Positions 1 to 7,418 of a stretch of 8,729 bases of DNA are shown piece after piece. Both the position numbers and the translations under genes were made by a program. The first letter of the stretch is position 1; each line of letters begins with the position of its first letter. The notes below the pieces were generated by a model that was not told the origin of the DNA, did not search any database, and saw nothing but the letters and a program-made list of their open reading frames with translations. Origin of the DNA: an uncultured Gemmatimonadota bacterium (GTDB taxonomy: Bacteria; Gemmatimonadota; Gemmatimonadetes; Gemmatimonadales; GWC2-71-9); contig CALGOK010000212.1 in NCBI GenBank assembly GCA_937961295.1, positions 1 through 8,729 of the forward strand, in the 5' to 3' direction.

Positions 1-45
1 CCACCGAGATCTACACTCTTTCCCTACACGACGCTCTTCCGATCT
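1..45 (+). other. Illumina TruSeq universal adapter remnant (not genomic)
   Basis: These 45 bases match, base for base, the 3' 45 nt of the 58-nt Illumina TruSeq universal (P5) adapter as I know it, ending in the ligation-site sequence GCTCTTCCGATCT. Real genomic sequence starts at 46. Read in the frame of the downstream aquaporin the adapter has no stop codon. It would translate into the artefact string ending PYTTLFRS, so a gene caller may add a false N-terminus to the partial gene that follows. Confidence 0.97.
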
Positions 46-459
46 CAGCTCGGCGGCGCGGTGCTGGCGATCATGGCCGCCAAGGCCACCATGCCGGTGA
101 GCGTGGGGAACCTCGCGCTGTGGGGCGCGCCCAAGCTCAACCCGGGCGTCGACCTCACCAAGGCGATCGGCATCGAGGCGCTGCTCACCTTCTTCCTGAT
201 GAGCGCCGTGCTCGGCACGGCGGCGCTGCGCACGGCGCCGAAGATCGGCGGCTTCGGGATCGGCCTGGTGCTCTTCTTCGCGATCATGGTGGGCGGCCCG
301 CTCACCGGTGCGGCGCTCAACCCCGCGCGCGCATTCGGGCCCGCGCTGCTCGCCGGCCACTGGGTCGCCCACGCGGCGTTCTGGATCGGGCCGATCCTGG
401 GCGCGGTGGCGGCGGCATTCGTGTGGAAGTGGATGGTGCCGGACGAGGAGAACGGCTGA
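46..459 (+). CDS. Aquaporin / MIP-family channel, 5'-truncated by contig end
   Basis: This is the C-terminal 137 residues of a major intrinsic protein channel, an inner-membrane pore for water or small neutral solutes such as glycerol. Reading from base 46 gives QLGGAVLA, typical of the membrane segment after the first half-repeat. The second NPA box is intact (NPARAFGPALLAGHW), with the Arg that follows NPA forming part of the selectivity filter. Several hydrophobic segments cover the rest, and the protein ends in a short charged tail (PDEENG). The first NPA half lies beyond the contig edge. In a manual alignment to E. coli AqpZ, the filter His of helix 5 (IHG in AqpZ) is replaced by a hydrophobic residue (VLG here), so strict water selectivity should not be assumed. 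The GTG at 61 is not a credible start because homology continues upstream to the adapter junction. It is convergent with the ccm cluster. The family call is firm; the substrate is unknown. Confidence 0.93.
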   Translation, partial: QLGGAVLAIMAAKATMPVSVGNLALWGAPKLNPGVDLTKAIGIEALLTFFLMSAVLGTAALRTAPKIGGFGIGLVLFFAIMVGGPLTGAALNPARAFGPALLAGHWVAHAAFWIGPILGAVAAAFVWKWMVPDEENG

Positions 460-482
460 CCGAACGACGGAACGACCGTTGA

Positions 483-653
483 TCAGCCGCGGCCGTCAGG
501 CCGCGGGGATGTCGGCCCATTCGGGACGCCAGCATCCCCGCGGCCTGACGGCCGCGGCTGTTTCCCCCGCCGCCACAGGCTGGCCGCGTAGGCCAGCACC
601 ACCACCGCGACGACGACGTACGCGGCCACCATGTACCCGCCGTTGTCAGGCAT
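483..653 (-). CDS. ccmD: CcmD-like small heme-exporter subunit
   Basis: A 56-residue ORF (MPDNGGYMVAAYVVV...) whose ATG lies inside the end of ccmC (8-bp overlap). A strong ribosome binding site, GAGGAGG (660-666 on the minus strand), sits 6 nt before it. The layout is typical of CcmD: a short polar N-terminus with a Tyr, one membrane helix at about residues 8-26 (AAYVVVAVVVLAYAASLW), then a basic RRGK. In known system I clusters CcmD is a small membrane protein that helps release holo-CcmE from the CcmABC complex. From residue 32 onward the protein (QPRPSGRGDAG..., ending RPDGRG) is encoded entirely by the perfect inverted repeat at 484-560, and the stop codon TGA abuts it. The Pro/Gly/Arg tail therefore probably came with that element and is not part of the conserved fold. 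CcmD is poorly conserved in sequence, so the call rests on position, topology, size and the ribosome binding site. Confidence 0.8.
   Translation of the reverse strand: MPDNGGYMVAAYVVVAVVVLAYAASLWRRGKQPRPSGRGDAGVPNGPTSPRPDGRG
484..560. repeat. REP/BIME-like perfect inverted repeat in the ccmD tail
   Basis: Two perfectly complementary 28-bp arms (484-511 and 533-560) are separated by a 21-nt loop. Each arm is itself a smaller palindrome: CCGCGGCC, a 4-nt loop (GTCA or TGAC), then GGCCGCGG (487-506 and 538-557). The DNA can thus fold as one long hairpin or as two small ones, the architecture of paired repetitive extragenic palindromes. It lies between the convergent aquaporin gene and ccm cluster, overlapping the 3' end of ccmD. 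It could act as a bidirectional transcription barrier, although the T-tract on the plus side is only TTT. Whether it is repeated elsewhere in the genome cannot be seen here. Confidence 0.85.
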
Positions 654-1341
654 CGCGCGCCTCCTCGAGCATCCGGCGCACGCCGATGCCGTAGCGCTGC
701 ATCACGAACCCGACGTAGCACACGGTGAACACCGCGAAGCCGGACAGGAACGTCCGCAGCATCGCCGCCGGCAGCTGTGGCCGGTCGGTCTGCACCACCA
801 CGGGCGTGGGGTGCGTGGTGGCGAACAGGTACACCGTGAGGTGGTTGAACGGCACCAGCAGCATGCCCATGATCCCGGCGACCGCGGCGAACTTGGCGCG
901 CTCGCCCGGATCGCGGATCGCACCCCGCAGCGCGAAGTACCCCGCGAACACCAGCAGCTCGATCACGGTGAAGGTGAGCCGCGCGTCCCAGGTCCACCAC
1001 GTCCCCCACACCGGCTTCCCCCAGATCGGGCCGGTGAGCACCACGATCCCGCCGAGCACCATCCCCACCTCCGCGCTCGCCTCGGCGAACGCGTCGAAGC
1101 GGGCGTCGCGCATCAGCAGGTAGAGGATGCTGGCCACGCCGGTGAGGAAGAACGCCAGCTGCATCGCGTACGCCGCGGGCGGGTGCACGTAGAAGATCTT
1201 CTGCGCCAGCCCCTGGAACCGCTCGGCCGGCGTGAACTGGAGCGCGAGGACGTAGAGTCCCGCGAGCAGGAGCAGCGCGACCAGCGTGATCGCGCGTCCG
1301 CGCCGGATCGCGCGCGTGGCCGCGTCAGCCGAGAGGGTCAT
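646..1341 (-). CDS. ccmC: Cytochrome c maturation heme-handling permease CcmC
   Basis: A 231-residue integral membrane protein of the heme-handling (WWD) family. With CcmAB and CcmD it presents heme at the periplasmic face for covalent loading onto CcmE in cytochrome c maturation system I. The tryptophan-rich signature WGTWWTWD is at residues 112-119. The two conserved heme-ligand histidine positions are occupied by H53 (IFYVHPPAAY) and H177 (FATTHPTP). About six hydrophobic helices are visible, in line with the family. The Trp-Trp pair often seen just before the second His is replaced by Leu-Phe. The ATG overlaps the ccmB stop as ATGA (1338-1341), implying translational coupling, and the 3' end overlaps ccmD. 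The family includes CcsA-like and CcmF relatives, but length and neighbours favour CcmC. Confidence 0.95.
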   Translation of the reverse strand: MTLSADAATRAIRRGRAITLVALLLLAGLYVLALQFTPAERFQGLAQKIFYVHPPAAYAMQLAFFLTGVASILYLLMRDARFDAFAEASAEVGMVLGGIVVLTGPIWGKPVWGTWWTWDARLTFTVIELLVFAGYFALRGAIRDPGERAKFAAVAGIMGMLLVPFNHLTVYLFATTHPTPVVVQTDRPQLPAAMLRTFLSGFAVFTVCYVGFVMQRYGIGVRRMLEEARDA

Positions 1342-2015
1342 TCGTCCACCACCGTCGGGAAGAGCAGGGCTGCCAGCATCAGGAACACCACGTCGTACGC
1401 CGCCAGAATCCTAAGCCACCCGGCCAGCTCGCCAAACGGCCGCCCGGCAAGCAGCCGCACCGAGGCCTGCGCCCCGGCGAACAGCGGCGGGATCAGGAAC
1501 GGCAGCAGCAGCACCGGCAGCAGCAGCTCGGCGTAGCGGGTGCGCGCCGTCATCGCGGCGAAGAGCGTCCCCGCCGCGGTGAAGCCGACGGCGGCGAGCA
1601 CCGCCAGCCCCAGCACGCCCAGCAGCGCCGGCTGCGGGACAACGTTGAAGAAGAGGATCCACACGGGGAAGGCGATCGCCAGCACGCCCGCCACCAGCGC
1701 GGTGTTCGCCAGCCATTTCCCCCAGAACAGCGCCGAGCGCGGCACCGGTGCCAGCAGGATCGCCTCGAGCGCGGCGTGCTCGCGCTCCAGCAGGAAGCCG
1801 CGATTGAGCACCACCAGCCCGGACAGCGCGAGGGTGATCCACAGCACGCTCGGGGCGAGCACGCCGAGTCGCACGGCGCCGGGTTCGCGCGCGAAGAGGA
1901 ACACCAGCTGCACCAGCACGGCGAAGGTCACCGCGGTGAGCAGTGCGGTGCGGTTGCGCGCCTCGATGCGGAGGTCCTTGAGGGCGATCGCGATCGCCGC
2001 GCGCACCAGCGTCAC
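1338..2015 (-). CDS. ccmB: Heme ABC exporter membrane subunit CcmB
   Basis: A 225-residue permease with about six membrane helices that pairs with the ATPase CcmA in the cytochrome c maturation complex. Recognisable parts are the amphipathic N-terminus ALKDLRIEARNRTALL (residues 11-26), the cytoplasmic EREHAALEAILLAPVPRSAL stretch (78-95), and the hallmark C-terminal-half segment RYAELLLPVLLLPFLIPPLF (160-179). The start is set at the GTG at 2013-2015, whose GTGA overlaps the TGA of ccmA. A longer reading frame opens upstream, but it would run through ccmA coding sequence and yields only Gly/Arg/Pro-rich residues. The length with this start fits the roughly 220 residues usual for CcmB. Confidence 0.94.
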   Translation of the reverse strand: MTLVRAAIAIALKDLRIEARNRTALLTAVTFAVLVQLVFLFAREPGAVRLGVLAPSVLWITLALSGLVVLNRGFLLEREHAALEAILLAPVPRSALFWGKWLANTALVAGVLAIAFPVWILFFNVVPQPALLGVLGLAVLAAVGFTAAGTLFAAMTARTRYAELLLPVLLLPFLIPPLFAGAQASVRLLAGRPFGELAGWLRILAAYDVVFLMLAALLFPTVVDE

Positions 2016-2719
2016 GCGGCGCGCGGCTCCCGGAGCCGCGCCCGGAACGCGGCGAGGTCGGCCGGCCGCGGTTCGTCGAGTGCCACGCGTCCGCCCTGCA
2101 GCACCACCACCCGGTCGGCCAGCGGCCACAACTCGGCCGGGTCGTGGGTCACCGCCGCCACGGTGTCGCCACCGTCGCGGCGCGCGCCGATCCAGCGGCG
2201 CAGCTCGGCAGAGGCGTCGGCGTCGAGCCCGGTGAACGGCTCGTCGAGGAGGAGCACCGGCGGCGCATGCAGCGTGGCGCGCGCGATCGCGAGCCGCTGC
2301 AGCATGCCGCGCGAAAAGCCGCGGACCAGCGTGTCGGCCCGCGACGCCAGACCGACGGCGGCGAGCGCATCGTCGATGCGGCGTTCTGCGGCGTCGAGTC
2401 CGTGCAACGCCGCCGCGAATCGCAGGTTCTCCCGCGGGGTGAGGTCGTCGTACAGCATCGCCTGATGGGAGAGGAATCCGACCGCACGGCGCGCATCAGG
2501 CTCGGCGTGGAGGTCGCGTCCGGCGATCCGCACCGAGCCGCGCAGGGGACGCACCAGCCCGGCGAGCGCGCGCAACAGGGTGGTCTTCCCCGCCCCGTTG
2601 GGGCCGAGCAGCAACACCAGCTCGCCCGCCTGCACCGTGAAGTCGACCCCGGCCAGGGCGGTCACCGCGCCGAAGCGGCGGACCAGCCCGGAGGCGGCGA
2701 TGACCGGTGGAGGGGACAT
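2012..2719 (-). CDS. ccmA: Heme ABC exporter ATP-binding protein CcmA
   Basis: A 235-residue ABC ATPase, the cytoplasmic motor of the CcmAB complex; in the E. coli system ATP hydrolysis is used to release heme-loaded CcmE. Motifs in order: Walker A GPNGAGKT (39-46), Q-loop Q86 (FLSHQ), signature GFSRGMLQRLAIARA (134-148), Walker B VLLLDEP (155-161) with the catalytic Glu160, D-loop region GLD, and H-loop His192 (VTHDP). The signature reads FSRGMLQ rather than LSGGQ. The ATG at 2717-2719 is chosen because family homology starts at once (VIAASGLVRRFGAV). The upstream in-frame extension runs through the intergenic repeats and is not protein-like. No clear ribosome binding site precedes it, so it may be leaderless or weakly initiated. 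It is the first gene of the tight ccmABCD cluster. Confidence 0.94.
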   Translation of the reverse strand: MSPPPVIAASGLVRRFGAVTALAGVDFTVQAGELVLLLGPNGAGKTTLLRALAGLVRPLRGSVRIAGRDLHAEPDARRAVGFLSHQAMLYDDLTPRENLRFAAALHGLDAAERRIDDALAAVGLASRADTLVRGFSRGMLQRLAIARATLHAPPVLLLDEPFTGLDADASAELRRWIGARRDGGDTVAAVTHDPAELWPLADRVVVLQGGRVALDEPRPADLAAFRARLREPRAA

Positions 2720-2739
2720 GGGGGGAGAAGATATCGCGG

Positions 2740-2759
2740 GCGCGCCGTTCACGGCGCGC
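2740..2759. repeat. GC hairpin upstream of ccmA
   Basis: A perfect 8-bp inverted repeat, GCGCGCCG then a 4-nt loop (TTCA) then CGGCGCGC, ends 20 bp before the ccmA start. There is no T-tract in either direction, so it is not a standard intrinsic terminator. It could be a leader hairpin of ccmA or part of the same repeat block as 2762-2820. Confidence 0.6.
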
Positions 2760-2761
2760 GG

Positions 2762-2820
2762 TGCCAGCATCGCGCGCCCCAAGGGGCGGTGCCTGCCACC
2801 ATCGCGCTCCCCAAGGGGCG
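2762..2820. repeat. Two 27-nt direct repeats (32-bp period) between STAS gene and ccmA
   Basis: Copies at 2762-2788 and 2794-2820 agree at 25 of 27 positions. Each starts TGCCA and ends CCCCAAGGGGCG, so each carries the short palindrome CCCCAAGGGG. The pair lies in the 110-bp gap between the two minus-strand genes. It could be a transcription-factor operator pair controlling ccmA, or a small intergenic repeat family. Nothing in the sequence decides which. Confidence 0.7.
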
Positions 2821-2829
2821 CGCCGGCAG

Positions 2830-3177
2830 TCACCGCTTCTCCGACCCCTCGACCCGGAAGCGGTCGTCCAGCTTGGTGAGCACCAGCCGGTACTCCAGCT
2901 CGGGACCGGCGCCGCGGAGGACCACCTGCTGGCGGCGGTCGGACGCGTGGCGCTGGACCAGCACCAGGGCCCCCAGCCCGGCCGAATCGACCTCGCGCGT
3001 GGCGCCGAGATCGATCACCAGCTCGCCGTTGCCCACGGCCATCTCCTCGAGCAGGGAGTTGGCGGCCGTGCGAAACCCCTCCCGGGTCGAGAGACCCAGC
3101 AGCATGGGGGCATCGAGCACCCGTCGGGGACGGGGCGCCTGGGACACGCTCACGGCGTCTTGCTCCGGGAAAGCCAT
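2830..3177 (-). CDS. STAS-domain protein, anti-sigma factor antagonist-like
   Basis: A 115-residue single-domain protein of the STAS fold. Residues about 53-75 (LVIDLGATREVDSAGLGALV) match the core strand-loop-helix of anti-sigma antagonists of the SpoIIAA/RsbV type. The conserved Asp64-Ser65 precedes AGLG, and this Ser is at the position phosphorylated by partner-switching kinases. The C-terminal part (RQQVVLRGAGPELEYRLVLTKLDDRFRV) fits the final strand and helix. The ATG at 3175-3177 is chosen because the longer frame upstream would run through the intergenic inverted repeat. No good ribosome binding site is seen. It carries no membrane or sensor domain, and no anti-sigma kinase or sigma factor lies beside it. 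It could instead be the STAS subunit of another partner-switch or lipid-transport (MlaB-like) system, but the DSxG motif favours an antagonist. Confidence 0.82.
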   Translation of the reverse strand: MAFPEQDAVSVSQAPRPRRVLDAPMLLGLSTREGFRTAANSLLEEMAVGNGELVIDLGATREVDSAGLGALVLVQRHASDRRQQVVLRGAGPELEYRLVLTKLDDRFRVEGSEKR

Positions 3178-3366
3178 GGTAGCCCAGAGGATGAGCAAGA
3201 GGTCTGCCAGAAACCCGACCCCCGGGGACTGACCAGATTGTTGACAGGGGGGTGAAGGGTAAAGGGTGAAGGGTGAAGGGGTTTCGCCCGGGGGCTCGTC
3301 TTCCCCTTCACCCATCACCCTTTACCCTTCAGCGACACCCCACTGCGCACACGGAGATCGGACTTC
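3178..3366. other. Divergent intergenic region between STAS gene and acs
   Basis: This 189-bp gap separates divergently transcribed genes and should hold promoters for both. I find no convincing sigma70 pair. A perfect TTGACA lies at 3241-3246, but the position 17 nt downstream is G-rich repeat, not a -10 box. The main content is the long heptamer-based inverted repeat at 3253-3331. A plausible ribosome binding site for acs, GGAG at 3353-3356, lies 10 nt before its ATG. Confidence 0.6.
3253..3331. repeat. 29-bp heptamer-based inverted repeat with G-quadruplex-type runs
   Basis: Arms 3253-3281 and 3303-3331 are complementary at 28 of 29 positions, the single mismatch being 3270/3314, with a 21-nt loop. 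The left arm is a heptamer tandem (GGGTGAA, with one GGGTAAA variant). Including the G6 run just before it, the plus strand has five runs of three or more G spaced by 4 nt, a canonical G-quadruplex pattern. The right arm carries the equivalent pattern on the minus strand. The element lies in the acs leader and lacks a T-tract on either side. Confidence 0.85.
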
Positions 3367-5315
<1,949 letters not shown>

Positions 5316-5316
<1 letters not shown>

Positions 5317-5389
5317 CGACAACGCGAGGGGCGAAGGGCGAATGACCTTCCGCCCCTCGCCCCTCGCTCCTCGCTCCTCGCATTGTCGC
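5316..5389. terminator. Long imperfect stem-loop between convergent acs and kup
   Basis: Arms 5316-5341 and 5364-5389 pair over about 26 bp with a few mismatches and G-U pairs, closing a 22-nt loop. The base of the stem (GCGACAA / TTGTCGC) is perfect. The stem starts on the last base of the acs stop codon and ends one base before the kup stop codon, so it fills the gap exactly. That position suits a bidirectional terminator, though there is no clear T-tract. The arms are made of heptamers related to GGGCGAA on the left and CGCCCCT or CGCTCCT on the right. Confidence 0.7.
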
Positions 5390-5390
5390 G

Positions 5391-7418
5391 TCAGACCTGG
5401 ATCTGCGCCCCCAGCTCGACCACCCGGTTGGGCGGCAGGCCGAAGAACGCCGTGGCGCTCTGGGCGTTGCGGCTCATGACGCCGAAGAGGCGCGCGCGCC
5501 AGGCGGCCATCGCCCCCGAGGCCCGCGGGGCGCCGCCGCCGCGCTGGCGGATGATCAGCGTCTCCCGCCCCAGGTAGAAGGTGATGTCCGAGAGCTTCAT
5601 CGACGGCGGCTCGGCCTCCCCCGGGTCGCGGAGCTCACCGCCGATCCGGGCCAGCACGGCCGGGACGTCGGGCGTCTCCATGAAGCCGTAGCGGGCGATC
5701 ACCTCGTAGAATCCCTCGCCCTTCGGCTCCACCGTCACCCGCTCGGTGTCCTCGACCTGCGGGATCTCCTCCGACTCCACCGTCATCAGCACCACCTTCT
5801 GGTGGAGCACCTTGTTGTGCTTGAGGTGGTGCAACAGCACCGACGGCGCCACGTCGGGAATCGAGGTCATGAACACCGCCAACCCCGGGACCCGGTGCGG
5901 CTTGCGGCGCGCGATGTCGGGGATGAACAGGTCGAGCGGCAGCGACGACTCGCGCAGGATCGCGGTGACCTGCCGGCGGCCGCGCTTCCAGGTGGTCATC
6001 AGCAGGAAGACCACCGCCGCCACCGCGATGGGGAACCAGCCGCCGTGGGGCACCTTGAGGAGGTTGGATCCGAGGAATGCGGCATCCACCCCGACAAAGA
6101 GCATGCCGAGCAGCAGTACGACCCAGAGCGGCCGGCGCCACTTGAGCCACATCACATATCCGAACAGCACCGACGTGGTGAGCATGGTGCCGCTCACCGC
6201 GACGCCGTAGGTGGCCGCCAGCGCCGACGACGAACGGAACGCCAGGACCAGGGCGATGCACGCCGCCCAGAGCGCGGCGTTGAGCCCCGGCATGTAGATC
6301 TGGCCCTTCTCGGTGTGCGAGGTGTGGATCAGGTGCATGCGCGGCGCGAAGCCGAGCTGCATCGCCTGCTGGGTGAGCGAATAGGCGCCGGAAATGAGCG
6401 CCTGCGACGCCACCACCGCGGCGCTGGTGGCGACGATGATCATCGGCACCATCGCCCACTCGGGCACCAGCGAGTAGAACGGATTGAAGTTGGCCGCGTG
6501 CACGGCCTCGGGGTGCTCGAGCAGCCAGGCGCCCTGCCCGAAGTAGTTGAGCAACAGGGCCGGGAGCACCACGCCGAACCACGCCAGCCGGATCGGGCGC
6601 GGACCGAAGTGCCCCATGTCGGCATAGAGCGCCTCGCCGCCGGTGACCACCAGCACCACCGCACCCATGACGATGAACCCCGCCCAGCCCTCCCGCAGGA
6701 AGTACGCGAGGGCGTGGTGCGGCGAGATCGCCTGCAGCACCTCGGGGTTGTGGGCGATGCCGCCGATGCCGAGGATCGCGATGCAGAGGAACCACACGGT
6801 GGTGACCGGCCCGAAAATCCGCCCCACCCCGGCGGTGCCCCAGCGCTGGACGAAGAACAGCCCGGAGATGATCACCACCGCGAGCGGCACGACCCATTGC
6901 TCGAGCGCCGGGGTGACGACCGTGAGGCCCTCGATCGCGCCGAGCACCGAGATCGCGGGGGTGATCACGCCGTCGCCATAGAGGAGCGCCGCGCCGAAGA
7001 GGCCGAAGAGCAGCAGGATGCCGCGGCCGCGCGGGCGGCCGCCGGGACGCGCCAGCGCCAGCAGCGCGAGGATGCCGCCCTCGCCCCGGTTGTCGGCGCG
7101 CATCACCATCCCGATGTACTTGAACGAGACCACGAAGTTGAGCGACCAGAACACCAGCGACAGGACGCCGAGGACGTTCTCGCGCACCAGCGCCACGCCG
7201 TAGGCGCTCTCGACGCCGAAGGCCTCCTTGATCGCGTACAGCGGCGACGTGCCGATGTCGCCGTAGACCACCCCAATCGCGGCGAGGGCGAGGGCCGCGG
7301 TGGCCGCCTTGGACTTGCCGCCGTCGCCGTCACTGAACGCAGGGTCGCGGTCGGCCGGTTCGGGAGGCGGAGGCTCGCCCTCCAGTGGTGCGGGCGACTG
7401 GTCTCCGGGATGGGTCAC
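5391..7418 (-). CDS. kup: Kup/KUP-family potassium uptake transporter
   Basis: A 675-residue inner-membrane K+ transporter of the KUP/HAK/KT family; characterised members act as K+/H+ symporters. Family landmarks: VYGDIGTSPLYAIKEAF (51-67) at the first helix, RADNRGEGG (107-115), YGDGVITPAISVL (147-159), ALYADMGHFGPRPIRLAWF (263-281), NYFGQGA (291-297), then HTSHTEKGQIYMPGLN. About 12 helices are followed by a C-terminal cytoplasmic domain ending in VELGAQIQV, so the 3' end is intact. The start is set at the GTG at 7416-7418, which overlaps the dsbA-like stop as GTGA; the longer frame upstream is antisense-free but lies in dsbA coding sequence. This gives a Pro/Asp/Glu-rich N-terminal tail of roughly 35 residues before the first helix, somewhat longer than in E. 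coli Kup (622 residues). Coupling to a disulfide protein is unusual. Confidence 0.96.
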   Translation of the reverse strand: MTHPGDQSPAPLEGEPPPPEPADRDPAFSDGDGGKSKAATAALALAAIGVVYGDIGTSPLYAIKEAFGVESAYGVALVRENVLGVLSLVFWSLNFVVSFKYIGMVMRADNRGEGGILALLALARPGGRPRGRGILLLFGLFGAALLYGDGVITPAISVLGAIEGLTVVTPALEQWVVPLAVVIISGLFFVQRWGTAGVGRIFGPVTTVWFLCIAILGIGGIAHNPEVLQAISPHHALAYFLREGWAGFIVMGAVVLVVTGGEALYADMGHFGPRPIRLAWFGVVLPALLLNYFGQGAWLLEHPEAVHAANFNPFYSLVPEWAMVPMIIVATSAAVVASQALISGAYSLTQQAMQLGFAPRMHLIHTSHTEKGQIYMPGLNAALWAACIALVLAFRSSSALAATYGVAVSGTMLTTSVLFGYVMWLKWRRPLWVVLLLGMLFVGVDAAFLGSNLLKVPHGGWFPIAVAAVVFLLMTTWKRGRRQVTAILRESSLPLDLFIPDIARRKPHRVPGLAVFMTSIPDVAPSVLLHHLKHNKVLHQKVVLMTVESEEIPQVEDTERVTVEPKGEGFYEVIARYGFMETPDVPAVLARIGGELRDPGEAEPPSMKLSDITFYLGRETLIIRQRGGGAPRASGAMAAWRARLFGVMSRNAQSATAFFGLPPNRVVELGAQIQV

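Noticed and set aside
484..560. Insertion-sequence remnant
   Set aside because: No transposase fragment and no target-site duplication around the palindrome; the REP-like reading fits better.
631..1536. 301-residue open frame on the plus strand
   Set aside because: It is antisense to ccmC, ccmB and ccmD and shows no protein-family features.
2720..2833. N-terminal extension of CcmA
   Set aside because: It would translate the direct repeats and hairpin; ABC-domain homology begins directly after the ATG at 2719.
3241..3246. Perfect TTGACA as an acs promoter
   Set aside because: No -10 box at 16-19 nt spacing; that position is inside the G-rich heptamer arm.
3178..3318. N-terminal extension of the STAS protein to an upstream ATG
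   Set aside because: The added residues are encoded by the heptamer palindrome and do not resemble a STAS N-terminus; the ATG at 3177 gives a normal-length domain.
3253..3331. CRISPR or tandem-repeat array reading of the heptamers
   Set aside because: Units are 7 nt without spacers and are arranged as an inverted repeat, with no cas genes nearby.
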